From contig LBOO01000001.1 in assembly GCA_000989565.1 (NCBI GenBank), positions 32,032 through 96,031 on the forward strand: DNA of 64,000 bases, given 5' to 3'. Source of the DNA: Candidatus Peregrinibacteria bacterium GW2011_GWA2_33_10. GTDB lineage: Bacteria; Patescibacteriota; Gracilibacteria; UBA1369; GWC2-33-13. Positions 38,296 through 48,900 of this stretch are shown piece by piece. The notes below the pieces were generated by a model. The model was not told the origin of the DNA, did not search any database, and was given only the letters and a program-made list of their open reading frames with translations. Position 1 is the first letter of the stretch. Each line of letters starts with the position of its first letter. The position numbers were made by a program, and so were the translations under genes.

Positions 38296-40448
38296 ACTAA
38301 ATAGTCTTTTAATTGTACTTCTCGCGAAGCAAAATTATCCCTATTATCTTTTATATTAAGACCAATTTTTGCTAGGTAACTATGCTCATCCTCTTCATTT
38401 GAAGAAATTACAATTTTAGCACCGGGAGCCATATAACCCAACATTCGATCATGATTATGATCAAACGTACTTATACACCCATGACTTGCCACAAATATCG
38501 CCCCCCCACTTCGGGCATATTTTTGATCTAAAGGTATATTTATCAATCCTAAATCTATCACTTTTTGATGTAAAAACGTCCCTGTATTTCCAACATTGAC
38601 TGCTTTATTATCGCCAAATGGATTTCTATTCAAATATTTACCGTATCCTGAAGAAATCATATTATCAAAATCGGAATTTGTAAATTGAACCAAATCATTA
38701 GGAAAATTTTCTTTCCACTGTTTAAAAGCTATAGCTAAATTTGAAGTTTCAATGTTTCTTTTTTGAATCTTCTCCTTCAATTTAGATGCTCCTCCGACAA
38801 CTTGTGTCTGTAATCTAATATCATCCCAGCGAATTTTTCTACCTTTAATTAAATAAGTTGCATCATCACCGGTTGCAGGGAGCCATTCTGATGTGTTCGG
38901 AAACTGATGGTAAACGATACCATTTTCAAATTTAAGATTCGAGCTTCCTGCAATCCATGCTTCTTTATATCTTTCAGTTGTATGATATGCAATTGACTCA
39001 GCCTTAAAAACCCCATCAGGTGTTTTTGTTCTAGACAATAATCCGGAATCTTCATTTTTTGATTTTGCTTCCCTTGAACCGCCACGAGCATCAAATGAAT
39101 CAATTAAAACATATTTCCCTCTGATCATTTGAAATATTTTAGTAATTTGTCTTACCTGATCAAACCAAATTACCGTCCCTTTATAATTTTGTTTAACATC
39201 CTCAAAATATTTTTTTCTTAAATATTCAGATAATGTAGATTCCGTTTTTCCAATTTTTTTTAATACGGTATCTTTTAATAAATTGGCATATGATAAACCA
39301 ACTTTTTCCGATAAACAAGAATAAACCTTTTCAAAAATAGGAACTGACCCCTGTGCTTGTCTTTTGATTAAAATATTACTAACTACATCAATCAATTTAT
39401 TAGCAATATTATCAATTCTATTTGTACGGCCCAAATCAATAAAATCTTTCGAATATTTAGTAATTTGTGTAGCAATAAAACTACTATCTTCATTTTCAAG
39501 TTTCAATAATAGCTTTAATTGTTCATTAATTTTTTGTTTCTCTTGAGAATTGGTGTCCGATTCTTGATATTCAGTTACAATTTCCCGCTTTTCCGGAATA
39601 GGATTTTCTTTCTCTCCGACTATTGTTTCTCCTGATTTCTGACTCCGAGAAATATCTATAGGTTGTTCATTGTCTAATTGAGCAGATTTATCGCCTGTAC
39701 TAAATTCTTTAATCGTTACATTATCACGATCATTAACGCAAATTTTAAAAATCCTTCCTTGTTCATCTACAACTCTCTTATATTCATATTTTCCTTGATT
39801 AGGCAAATCTCCTACAATTTGAAACTTTTCTCCTTTTTGTGTTGATTTAGTAACTCTATTTGTAACAATATTGCGCAAATTTTCTGATTTATTAACTTCA
39901 ATATAATTAATTGGCCCTATTTTTTCAGTAATTTTCCACCCTAACTTTATAGCTCTCTCTAAAAACCAAATCTTCTGATTTTCCGGTTTTTTAAAAAAAA
40001 CATTTATTTGACTTGCATAAACTTCATCAAATTCATCATCAGTTATTGTCTTTTTCAAAGCAGATGACACATCTCTATCGGAAGCCGATTCTAAATTTGA
40101 AGATAAAGTTCTAACCAACTCATTCAAATAAATTACTATTTTCCGAAAATACACAATTTTTAATTCTCGATCTTTTTGAATGTTCAATTCAAGTAGCTGA
40201 AAATTTAAATTTGATAATTGAAAATCAATCATAACTTCAGCCTGATCAAACAATCTACTCTTCTCTTCAGATGATAAAAAATTATTACTTTTAATTGTAT
40301 TTTCTAACTGTGAAAGAACATTTTTATATTGCTCATCAATTTGAGTAGAATCAATTTCTATTTTATTCTTATCTAAAACTGTTTCAAGTTTTCTCGATTG
40401 ATCTAAAAATTCATTTTTTGGAACTTGGTCTTGTGATAATGTTTCCAT
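38292..40448 (-). CDS. L,D-transpeptidase (YkuD-like) protein with long N-terminal region
   Basis: C-terminal 'GGAIFVASHGCISTFDHNHDRMLGYMAPGAKIVIS'; 'TKTPDGVFKAESI'. Confidence 0.75.
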   Translation of the reverse strand: METLSQDQVPKNEFLDQSRKLETVLDKNKIEIDSTQIDEQYKNVLSQLENTIKSNNFLSSEEKSRLFDQAEVMIDFQLSNLNFQLLELNIQKDRELKIVYFRKIVIYLNELVRTLSSNLESASDRDVSSALKKTITDDEFDEVYASQINVFFKKPENQKIWFLERAIKLGWKITEKIGPINYIEVNKSENLRNIVTNRVTKSTQKGEKFQIVGDLPNQGKYEYKRVVDEQGRIFKICVNDRDNVTIKEFSTGDKSAQLDNEQPIDISRSQKSGETIVGEKENPIPEKREIVTEYQESDTNSQEKQKINEQLKLLLKLENEDSSFIATQITKYSKDFIDLGRTNRIDNIANKLIDVVSNILIKRQAQGSVPIFEKVYSCLSEKVGLSYANLLKDTVLKKIGKTESTLSEYLRKKYFEDVKQNYKGTVIWFDQVRQITKIFQMIRGKYVLIDSFDARGGSREAKSKNEDSGLLSRTKTPDGVFKAESIAYHTTERYKEAWIAGSSNLKFENGIVYHQFPNTSEWLPATGDDATYLIKGRKIRWDDIRLQTQVVGGASKLKEKIQKRNIETSNLAIAFKQWKENFPNDLVQFTNSDFDNMISSGYGKYLNRNPFGDNKAVNVGNTGTFLHQKVIDLGLINIPLDQKYARSGGAIFVASHGCISTFDHNHDRMLGYMAPGAKIVISSNEEDEHSYLAKIGLNIKDNRDNFASREVQLKDYLV

Positions 40449-40506
40449 TTAAAATTGTTAAAATCATATAATTATAAAATATAATCAAACAATTTGCAAC
40501 AAAGTC

Positions 40507-40592
40507 TCGTAAGCCATAATCCATAAACCGTAAAAAAAATATTTAATAATTTATAAAATTCAATTTACGGTTAACGAATTACGGATTATGAT
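40507..40592. repeat. degenerate heptamer-type inverted repeat, copy A2
   Basis: cgtaagccataatccataaaccgtaaa … tttacggttaacgaattacggattatg. Confidence 0.6.
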
Positions 40593-40657
40593 CACTATCC
40601 ATTGACCCTCAACTCACCGCAGTATATTTTTAAACCAGCGATTTATTTAAACTTTCC

Positions 40658-43600
40658 ATGGAATTTGTACATCTTCATAATCACACGCACTACAGCCTTC
40701 TCGATGGTTTAACCAAACTTGAAGATTTGGTTGATGTGGCGATTGAGCAAGGATCAAAAGCAATCGCGAAAACAGACCATGGTGTAATGTATGGCACAGT
40801 CGAGTTTTATAAAGCCGCTAAAACAAAAGATATCAAGCCGATTATTGGTTGCGAAGCTTATATTCATCCGATTAGTCGTTTTAATCGTGATAAAGATTCA
40901 AAATATTTTCATCTGATTCTTCTCGCATACAACGATGAAGGTTATAAAAATCTCCTTTATTTAACGACAATTGCCAATTTGGAAGGTTTTTATTATAAAC
41001 CCAGAATCGATTTCGAACTTTTAAAAGAACACTCAAAAGGTTTAATCGCCTCCAGCGCTTGTCTTCAAGGTCAAGTCGCGCAAAGCGTAATGTATGGAGA
41101 ACCGGAAAAAACAATTGAAATTATAAAAAAATATCAACAAATATTTGGCCAAGAAAACTTCTTTTTGGAACTTCAACATCATCCGGAAATTCCGGCGCAA
41201 GATCAAGCAAATAAAAAATTGATTGAATTTTCAAAATTGACAAACGCGCCTTTAATTATCACAAATGACGCTCATTACGCCAAAAAAGACGACGCGGAAG
41301 CTCATGATGTACTGATTTGCATTCAAACACAAAAAAAAGTTCAAGATGAAGATCGCATGAAATATCCCGGCGACTTTTCTTTAAAAAATCCCGAAATTCT
41401 AAAACAAGCATTTCCCGACTTGCCTGACGCATTTAAAAATACTGTAGAAATCGCCAATAGATGCGAAATTAACATTCATCTAGGTCAAAATCTCATACCT
41501 GCTTTTCAGACACCTTTCAATAAAGACCCTTATGACTATTTGAAAGAATTATGTTATCAAGGTTTAAAAGAACGCTATGGCGACAATCCTTCAGAAGAAA
41601 CTTTTTCGCGCTTGGAATATGAGCTGGATATAATTCATAAAATGGGATTCGATACGTATTTTTTAATTGTACAAGACTTTATTTCATACGCAAAAAGCCA
41701 GGGAATCGTAGTAGGACCCGGACGAGGATCAGCGGCCGGCTCAATAATCGCATATTGCCTTAAAATAACGGATTTGGATCCTTTAAGATATGGACTTTTA
41801 TTTGAAAGATTCCTAAATCCGGAACGTGTCAGCATGCCTGATATTGATATTGATTTCGCGGATACAAGAAGAGGAGAAGTTTTAAATTATGTTTCTGAAA
41901 AATACGGTAAAAATCATGTCGCTCAAATTATCACATTCGGAACTATGGCGGCACGCGCCGCGGTGCGTGATGCCGGTCGCGCTTTAGGCTATCCTTACGC
42001 CGAAGTCGATTCTGTCTCAAAAATTATTCCTCCTCCGATTTTAGGCAAGCATCAGCCTTTAAAATTATCAATTGAAACAGATCCCGAATTAAAACTGCGA
42101 TATCAAAAAGAACCAAGAGTAAAAAAATTAATGGATACGGCGATAAAACTGGAAGGAACAATCAGACATGTCGGTACTCATGCCTGCGCAGTAGTCATTT
42201 CACGCGAACCATTGATCAACTATTGCCCTATCCAAAAAGCAATTGGAGAGGGAGAAGAAGGTTTGATCACTCAATATCCAATGAAGCCGTTAGAAACCAT
42301 AGGACTTCTTAAAATGGATTTTTTAGGACTTCGAAATCTCACGATAATTGAAACAACTCTAAATTTAATTAAAAACCGGTATGAAGAAAAAATAATCCTC
42401 ACGCAAATTCCAATGGATGATGAAAAAACTTTCATCTTATTGAAAAATGGTGAAACTACAGGCGTATTCCAAATGGAATCCGCGGGAATGAAAAGATATT
42501 TAAAACAACTTGAACCTACAAGTTTTGAAGATATTATAGCCATGATTTCCCTATACCGTCCCGGCCCCATGGATTGGATTCCCGACTATATTGAAAGAAA
42601 ACATGGCAGAAAAGAAGTAAAATATCTGCATAATTCACTGGAAGAAGTATTGAAAGAAACCAATGGAATTGCTATTTATCAAGAACAAATTTTGCAAATC
42701 GCTCAAAAATTCGCAGGTTTTAGTTTAGGAGAAGCTGATATTTTGCGCAGAGCAATAGGCAAAAAAATACCGAAAGAATTGGCTGATCAAAGAAAAAAAT
42801 TAATCGATGGCGCGAAAAACTTGGGACATAATGAGAAACTGGCAATAGAAATATTCGAGAAAGTCATTGAACCTTTCGCCGGTTATGGATTCAATAAATC
42901 ACACGCGGCTTGTTATGCTCTTATTTCTTACCAAACTGCTTATTTAAAAGCAAATTATCCTGTTGAATACATGACTGCATTACTTTCGGCGGACGCTGAC
43001 AACACAGATCGTATAATAATCGAAATAAATGAATGTGAGCGCATGAATATCAAAGTTTTACCTCCGGCAGTCAATGAATCCAATTCTGATTTCACAGTGA
43101 TTGATAACAAAACAATCAGATTCGGATTAAATGCGATTAAAGGAATCGGCGCCCAATCAACGGAAATAATTCTGCACGAACGTGAACAAAAAGGCGGCTT
43201 CAATACATTTGAAAACTTCTTAAAACGAGTTCCGAGCAAACAGATCAATAAAAAAAATCTTGAATCTTTGGCTTACTCCGGAGCTTTGGATGAGTTGATT
43301 GAAAGAAATACGGTCATAAATAATATTGAAGAAATTACCAAATTCGCTAAAAGCTGCCAAGAAGACAGTCATGAAAATCAAATCGATATTTTTTCTTTAA
43401 TGCCTACAAATGGCGATGAACATGTAACATTAAAATTAAAAAAAACGCACCCTGCCAAAGATCTTGAAAAACTAATGCATGAAAAAAAATATCTCGGACT
43501 TTATGTTTCACGACATCCTCTGCAAGGCTTAACTCAATATCTAAAGAAAAAAGGACGTTTAATCAAAACCATTGACAAAAAATTCACTGACAAATTAATA

Positions 43601-44176
43601 AAAATCGCCGGTATGATTGTGGAATCCAAAAGAGTTTATACAAAATCCGGAAAACCAATGTTTTACGGAATGATTGAAGATACCACGGGAAGATTGCCAT
43701 TTGTGGTATTTCCGAATACTTATGAGCAAATTAAGGATAATCTTCAAGAAGACAAATTGATTTTTTTACAAGGCAGGATAGATAATCGGCGGGACGGCAT
43801 GCAATTGGCGTGCCAAGAAGCCAAAACATTATCTCTGGAAAATGCGATAGAAAGAGCAAAACAAGAAGGTCTTTATGATCCTCGGGAAAAAATAAACCGC
43901 TTTAATCAAAATAATGAAGAATCTTTACCTGCAAATGGTAAAACCGAAGAAATGAATAACTCGGAAAATACTTTTATTATAAAAATACCATCAATAACAA
44001 CGCCAAAAAATTTGCAAAATTTAAAAAAATTATTGCAAGAAAACCCCGGAACTATAACAATCGAAATGCATATACTCTCCCCAAATGAAATCAAAAAAAT
44101 CCGACTCCCCGAAAAAGTGAATATAAACGACGACCTGAAAAAAAAGATTGCTGAAATAGTGACAAATGAGATATAA
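40658..44176 (+). CDS. dnaE: DNA polymerase III subunit alpha
   Basis: PHP domain 'FVHLHNHTHYSLLDG', 'GPGRGSAAGSIIAYCL', 'PDIDIDFADTRR', 'LYRPGPMDWIPDYIERKHG'. Confidence 0.96.
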   Translation: MEFVHLHNHTHYSLLDGLTKLEDLVDVAIEQGSKAIAKTDHGVMYGTVEFYKAAKTKDIKPIIGCEAYIHPISRFNRDKDSKYFHLILLAYNDEGYKNLLYLTTIANLEGFYYKPRIDFELLKEHSKGLIASSACLQGQVAQSVMYGEPEKTIEIIKKYQQIFGQENFFLELQHHPEIPAQDQANKKLIEFSKLTNAPLIITNDAHYAKKDDAEAHDVLICIQTQKKVQDEDRMKYPGDFSLKNPEILKQAFPDLPDAFKNTVEIANRCEINIHLGQNLIPAFQTPFNKDPYDYLKELCYQGLKERYGDNPSEETFSRLEYELDIIHKMGFDTYFLIVQDFISYAKSQGIVVGPGRGSAAGSIIAYCLKITDLDPLRYGLLFERFLNPERVSMPDIDIDFADTRRGEVLNYVSEKYGKNHVAQIITFGTMAARAAVRDAGRALGYPYAEVDSVSKIIPPPILGKHQPLKLSIETDPELKLRYQKEPRVKKLMDTAIKLEGTIRHVGTHACAVVISREPLINYCPIQKAIGEGEEGLITQYPMKPLETIGLLKMDFLGLRNLTIIETTLNLIKNRYEEKIILTQIPMDDEKTFILLKNGETTGVFQMESAGMKRYLKQLEPTSFEDIIAMISLYRPGPMDWIPDYIERKHGRKEVKYLHNSLEEVLKETNGIAIYQEQILQIAQKFAGFSLGEADILRRAIGKKIPKELADQRKKLIDGAKNLGHNEKLAIEIFEKVIEPFAGYGFNKSHAACYALISYQTAYLKANYPVEYMTALLSADADNTDRIIIEINECERMNIKVLPPAVNESNSDFTVIDNKTIRFGLNAIKGIGAQSTEIILHEREQKGGFNTFENFLKRVPSKQINKKNLESLAYSGALDELIERNTVINNIEEITKFAKSCQEDSHENQIDIFSLMPTNGDEHVTLKLKKTHPAKDLEKLMHEKKYLGLYVSRHPLQGLTQYLKKKGRLIKTIDKKFTDKLIKIAGMIVESKRVYTKSGKPMFYGMIEDTTGRLPFVVFPNTYEQIKDNLQEDKLIFLQGRIDNRRDGMQLACQEAKTLSLENAIERAKQEGLYDPREKINRFNQNNEESLPANGKTEEMNNSENTFIIKIPSITTPKNLQNLKKLLQENPGTITIEMHILSPNEIKKIRLPEKVNINDDLKKKIAEIVTNEI

Positions 44177-44232
44177 ATTAGGTAACCGGCGACCGGTTGA
44201 TCAGTTGGTCACTAACCTTAATCCCTCCCCTC

Positions 44233-46398
44233 ATGTACCGCACACACCATTTAAATGAACTGGATAAAACTCATATAAACTCTCACGTTACTCTTGCCGG
44301 TTGGGTAAATAAAAGCCGGGATCATGGCGGAATAGTTTTTATTGATCTTAGAGATCGTGAAGGAATCACCCAAGTCGTGTTTGATCCTTCCCATAATCAG
44401 GATGCGCATAATATCGCGGAAAAAGTTAAAAACGAAAGCGTCATTCAAATAAAAGGTAAAGTCCGCCAAAGGCCTGCTGAAATGATTAATACGAAAATCA
44501 AAACAGGAGAAATTGAAATTTTAGCTGATGAAATTAAGATTTTAAATTTGTCCGAAACTCCGCCTTTCGAAATTTCTCAAGACAAAAAAATCAATGAAGA
44601 ACTGCGCTTAAAATTCCGATATTTAGATTTGAGAAGAGAAAGAATGAAAAACAATATCATCCGCAGACATCAAATAATCAAATATATAAGGGATTATTTT
44701 GACAAAAACGGATTTATTGAAGTGGAAACTCCGATTTTAATTAAAGGTACTCCGGAAGGCAGTCGCGAATACATTGTGCCATCAAGAATTTATCCCGGAC
44801 AATTTTATGTTCTTCCTCAATCACCGCAACAATTAAAACAACTTTTAATGGTTGCCGGAATGGATAGATATTTCCAAATAGCTCGTTGCTTTCGTGATGA
44901 AGATCAGCGCGGCGATCGCCAGCCGGAATTCACCCAATTGGATATTGAAATGTCATTTGTTGAAAGAGAAGATGTTATAAATATCAATGAACAAGCATTA
45001 ATTGAATTAACAGAGAAATTCCTGCCAAACAAAAAAATAATGAACAAACCTTTCCCAAGAATCACATGGCAGGAAGCCATGGAAAATTATGGTTCCGACA
45101 AGCCGGATATTCGATTCGATTTAAAAATACAGGACATAAGCGATATTGCGAAAGATTGCGGATTTCAGGTATTTGAAAATACCATTAAAAATAAAGGTGT
45201 TGTAAAAGTCTTAAAAGTACCGAATGCCACTGATTTTACCCGAACGGAAATCAGTGAATTGGAAGAAATTGCCAAAAATTTCGGAGCTCAAGGACTTGCT
45301 TATATATCAATGGAAAACAATGAATTAAAATCACCGATTCTAAAATTTCTAAACGAAAAAAGTCTGGAAGAAATCAAAAAAAGAGTAAAACTGGAAAATA
45401 AAGATATAGTATTTTTTGTCGCCGATAAATTCCAAACAACTTGTGAATCATTAGGCTGGGTAAGACTTGCCTGCGCCAAAAAATTAAAATTAATCAATGA
45501 AAATTTATTGGCCTATTGCTGGGTAATTGATTTTCCGTTGTTTGAATGGAGTACGGATGATAATCGTTTGGTTTCCGCCCACCATCCATTTACCTCTCCA
45601 AAATTGGAAGATATTCATTTACTTGAAAATGAACCGGAAAAAGTTCGCGCGATCGCTTATGATATAGTTTTAAATGGCAATGAAGTAGGAGGAGGCAGCA
45701 TCAGAATTCATGATTCGAAACTCCAAAGCAAAATCTTCGATATATTAAAAATTTCTAAGCAGGACTCACAAAAAAGATTCGGACATTTATTAAAAGCTTT
45801 TACATTCGGAGCCCCTCCTCATGGCGGAATTGCCTGGGGTTTGGACCGATTGATAATGCTCATTCAAAATGAACCGAACATCCGCGAAGTAATCGCCTAT
45901 CCAAAAGATCAAAAAGCCAAAGATTTAATGACAGGCGCGCCAAGTACTTTGCCTAAAATCCAAACCGATGAAGTTCATATTAAAGTCACAACAATAATAG
46001 AAGAAGGAATTATCGGCCATTTAAAAGAATATTTTACTAAAAATCATATTTGGTATGAAATAATAGATTTGAAAAAAGAAAACTCGGACACACAAGTAAA
46101 AACCCAATTATTCAAAAATGAAAACGATGAATATTTCATTTCAGTAACGTCAAAAGACGAAGAAATAAATTTGGATAATTTAAAAAAACAAGCAAAAACC
46201 AATAAAATCGAAAAAGCATCTCCGGATGAAGTGGAAGGAGTAACGCAATGCTTACCCGACTACTTGCATCCGATAGGAAATTTGTACAATATCCGGACAT
46301 TTTTAAGTGAAAATATAAAAAATGCTGATATTATTTCTTATGCAATTAATGAAGATAAAGGAATAAGGATGAAATCCAATGATTTACAGGCGGGGTAA
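44233..46398 (+). CDS. aspS: aspartyl-tRNA synthetase fused to C-terminal YbaK-like editing domain
   Basis: 'LAGWVNKSRDHGGIVFIDLRDREGITQVVFDP', 'FRDEDQRGDRQPEFTQLDIEMSF', 'GGIAWGLDRLIMLI'; extra ~140 C-terminal residues. Confidence 0.94.
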   Translation: MYRTHHLNELDKTHINSHVTLAGWVNKSRDHGGIVFIDLRDREGITQVVFDPSHNQDAHNIAEKVKNESVIQIKGKVRQRPAEMINTKIKTGEIEILADEIKILNLSETPPFEISQDKKINEELRLKFRYLDLRRERMKNNIIRRHQIIKYIRDYFDKNGFIEVETPILIKGTPEGSREYIVPSRIYPGQFYVLPQSPQQLKQLLMVAGMDRYFQIARCFRDEDQRGDRQPEFTQLDIEMSFVEREDVININEQALIELTEKFLPNKKIMNKPFPRITWQEAMENYGSDKPDIRFDLKIQDISDIAKDCGFQVFENTIKNKGVVKVLKVPNATDFTRTEISELEEIAKNFGAQGLAYISMENNELKSPILKFLNEKSLEEIKKRVKLENKDIVFFVADKFQTTCESLGWVRLACAKKLKLINENLLAYCWVIDFPLFEWSTDDNRLVSAHHPFTSPKLEDIHLLENEPEKVRAIAYDIVLNGNEVGGGSIRIHDSKLQSKIFDILKISKQDSQKRFGHLLKAFTFGAPPHGGIAWGLDRLIMLIQNEPNIREVIAYPKDQKAKDLMTGAPSTLPKIQTDEVHIKVTTIIEEGIIGHLKEYFTKNHIWYEIIDLKKENSDTQVKTQLFKNENDEYFISVTSKDEEINLDNLKKQAKTNKIEKASPDEVEGVTQCLPDYLHPIGNLYNIRTFLSENIKNADIISYAINEDKGIRMKSNDLQAG
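45973..46395 (+). other. YbaK/ProXp-like aminoacyl-tRNA editing domain at the AspRS C-terminus
   Basis: 'HLKEYFTKNHIWYEIIDL', 'QVKTQLFKNENDEYFISVTSKDEEINLDNLKKQ', 'KIEKASPDEVEGVTQCLPDYLHPIGNLYNIRTFLSENI' follow the YbaK motif order (VKTL…; ASxEE…TGCxxxxxxPFG). Confidence 0.78.
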
Positions 46399-46410
46399 AC
46401 ACGCATCCAA

Positions 46411-46439
46411 TTGTTTCCCCTTTAATTTAATGCTAAAAT
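46411..46439 (+). promoter_or_regulatory. putative promoter TTGTTT-N17-TAAAAT with extended -10
   Basis: Hexamers upstream of 46447/46474 CDS start. Confidence 0.5.
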
Positions 46440-46446
46440 ATATAAG

Positions 46447-48900
46447 GTGAAAATTCACTATTTTTTATTAATTATGAATTTAATCGCACAAATTTTATTG
46501 ATGGCAAGTGGAATTATCGCGTCCCTCCTGCTGATATTTGTATTGATAAGAACATATTCGAATCATAAAAGACTTCTGAATATGGTGTTTTTAAAAATCT
46601 CCATTCCTAAAAAAGAATCTAAAGAAGATAAAGAAACGGATAATGAAGCTTTTAGCGCGTCAAAAGATTTTAAAGAAGTTATCGGTATTATGAGCCATCT
46701 CTATGATTCTTTATATTCAGTGTATAGTTCAGATTATATCAATATTGTTATAGGACAAGATTTTTTTTCATTGGAATATTGCGTGATAGAAAATTCCATC
46801 CATTTCTATATTGTTTGTCCCAGAAATTTGAGCAGAATGATGGAAAAACGGCCAAATCACAAAATTGCCGGCATGTATTTAAAATTAACCAAAAAAAGAT
46901 CATATCCTATAAAAACATTTCTGCATATTCCTTCAGATCCATTGAATAATATGACGAACGCATTATCAAAAATGGAGCCTGAAGAAGGCGCGGCCATTCA
47001 AATTATAATTCGTCCGAGAAAAAACGGATGGCAGAAAAAAGGCCGCGAATTAGCGCAAAAAATTTTTACGGAAAGCAAAGCTGAAGGATTTTCTTTATGG
47101 AAACCTTTTAGCGCCTTAGGAAAAATCTTCAACATTTTAGTATATGGACCGGATAAAGAGATAGGCAAAGAAAATTGGGACCAGCAAAAAAGTATGACAA
47201 GAACCACTCCAATGACAGATGAACAAGTAAAAGCAATTGAAGAAAAAAATACAAAAAGCGGTTTTGAAACAATAATTAGAGTCATAACATCTTCTCCTAC
47301 AAAAGAGCAGGCAAAAGAAAATCTTAATAATATTTATTCATCTTTTGAACAATTTAGCTCTACTGATAATAATGGCTTTATAAAAACAAAATATCATAGT
47401 TTGGGAGCATTGATCACCAATTATATTTATCGCAATCTGGCTCGCAACTGGACCCAAAGATTATCACAAACGAGAATGATTTTATCAACAGATGAACTCG
47501 CGTCATTATTTCACTTGCCAAATATCAAATATAATAAAACACCCACAATTAACTGGATTAATTTCAAAATCGCTCCTGCTCCGCCAAATTTGCCGAAAGA
47601 AGGACTATTACTCGGCCATAACATTTATAGGGGTGCTAAAAAAGAAGTGCGCATTAAAAATGAGGATCGATTCCGACATGTATACGTTATCGGACAAACA
47701 GGTACAGGTAAATCATCCATTATGCAGGTAATGTTACGACAGGATTTTGCTGAAGGAAAAGGGGTTTGCGTTGTTGATCCCCACGGATCGCTTATTGCCG
47801 ATATATTTTCATTTATTCCCAGAGAACGCGCTGATGATGTGATTTATTTTAATCCCGCTGATTTGGATCGCCCATTAGGTTTAAATTTACTTGAAGCGGA
47901 AACTGAAGAAGAAAAAGAATTGGTGGCTCTGGATGCCATGAATATCATGATTAAATTATTTGATGAAGAAACATTCGGACCTCGTATCCAGGACTATTTC
48001 CGAAATGGCGTTTTAACGTTGATGGCCGATCCTGAAGGAGGAGCTTTAACAGATATAGTTAGACTATTCACTGATGATGATTTTCAAAAATACAAAGTAA
48101 AATTTGTCAAAAATCCGGTTATCAGATCATTTTGGGAACATCAAATGGCTAAAACAGGCGCTCGCGAAAAACAAGAAATGATACCATATTTTGCCGCTAA
48201 ATTCGGTCAATTCGTATCAAACACCATGATGCGAAACATCATCGGCCAAGCAAAATCATCATTCAATTTTGAATCCGTAATGCAGGAAAATAAAATCCTT
48301 TTAATGAATTTGTCAAAAGGAGTAACAGGAGAAATCAATTCCAAACTGCTTGGTATGATTATAGTTTCAAAATTACAAACAGCAGCTCTTAGAAGAGAAA
48401 AATATAAAAAAGACGAACGTCAGGATTTCTTTTTATACATAGATGAGTTCCAAAACTATATTACGGATACAATTGAATCTATTCTGTCCGAAGCCAGAAA
48501 ATACCGTTTAGGTTTGGTCATGGCACACCAATATATAAAACAATTGGAAGGCGCGGATGGTAAATCGAAAGTAAAAGACGCGGTTTTCGGTAACGTTGGA
48601 ACAATGGTATCATATAAAATCGGCGCACAAGACGCTGAATACATGGCCAAAGAAATGGCTCCGGTATTTTCAGAGCAGGATTTAATCAATATTGATAAAT
48701 TTAAAGCGGTAATGAAACTTAGTATTGACACTCAGCCAAGCCGTCCATTCAGTATAATCCCGGTAAACCCATACACGGAAAAAGGCGATCTGGAAGCAGT
48801 AGAAGCCATGAAACAATTAAGCCGTCTAAAATATGGCCGAGATAAAGAATTCGTGAATAGAGAGATAATTAGAAGGATTGGCGCATCGGAGTTTTTGTAG
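46447..48900 (+). CDS. VirD4/TraG/HerA-like type IV secretion-type ATPase, membrane anchored
   Basis: 'GQTGTGKSSIMQVMLRQDFAEGKGVCVVDPHGSLIADIFSFIP', 'DFFLYIDEFQNYITDTIESILSEARKYRLGLVMAHQY'; paralogue of 6040..8667. Confidence 0.82.
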   Translation: MKIHYFLLIMNLIAQILLMASGIIASLLLIFVLIRTYSNHKRLLNMVFLKISIPKKESKEDKETDNEAFSASKDFKEVIGIMSHLYDSLYSVYSSDYINIVIGQDFFSLEYCVIENSIHFYIVCPRNLSRMMEKRPNHKIAGMYLKLTKKRSYPIKTFLHIPSDPLNNMTNALSKMEPEEGAAIQIIIRPRKNGWQKKGRELAQKIFTESKAEGFSLWKPFSALGKIFNILVYGPDKEIGKENWDQQKSMTRTTPMTDEQVKAIEEKNTKSGFETIIRVITSSPTKEQAKENLNNIYSSFEQFSSTDNNGFIKTKYHSLGALITNYIYRNLARNWTQRLSQTRMILSTDELASLFHLPNIKYNKTPTINWINFKIAPAPPNLPKEGLLLGHNIYRGAKKEVRIKNEDRFRHVYVIGQTGTGKSSIMQVMLRQDFAEGKGVCVVDPHGSLIADIFSFIPRERADDVIYFNPADLDRPLGLNLLEAETEEEKELVALDAMNIMIKLFDEETFGPRIQDYFRNGVLTLMADPEGGALTDIVRLFTDDDFQKYKVKFVKNPVIRSFWEHQMAKTGAREKQEMIPYFAAKFGQFVSNTMMRNIIGQAKSSFNFESVMQENKILLMNLSKGVTGEINSKLLGMIIVSKLQTAALRREKYKKDERQDFFLYIDEFQNYITDTIESILSEARKYRLGLVMAHQYIKQLEGADGKSKVKDAVFGNVGTMVSYKIGAQDAEYMAKEMAPVFSEQDLINIDKFKAVMKLSIDTQPSRPFSIIPVNPYTEKGDLEAVEAMKQLSRLKYGRDKEFVNREIIRRIGASEFL

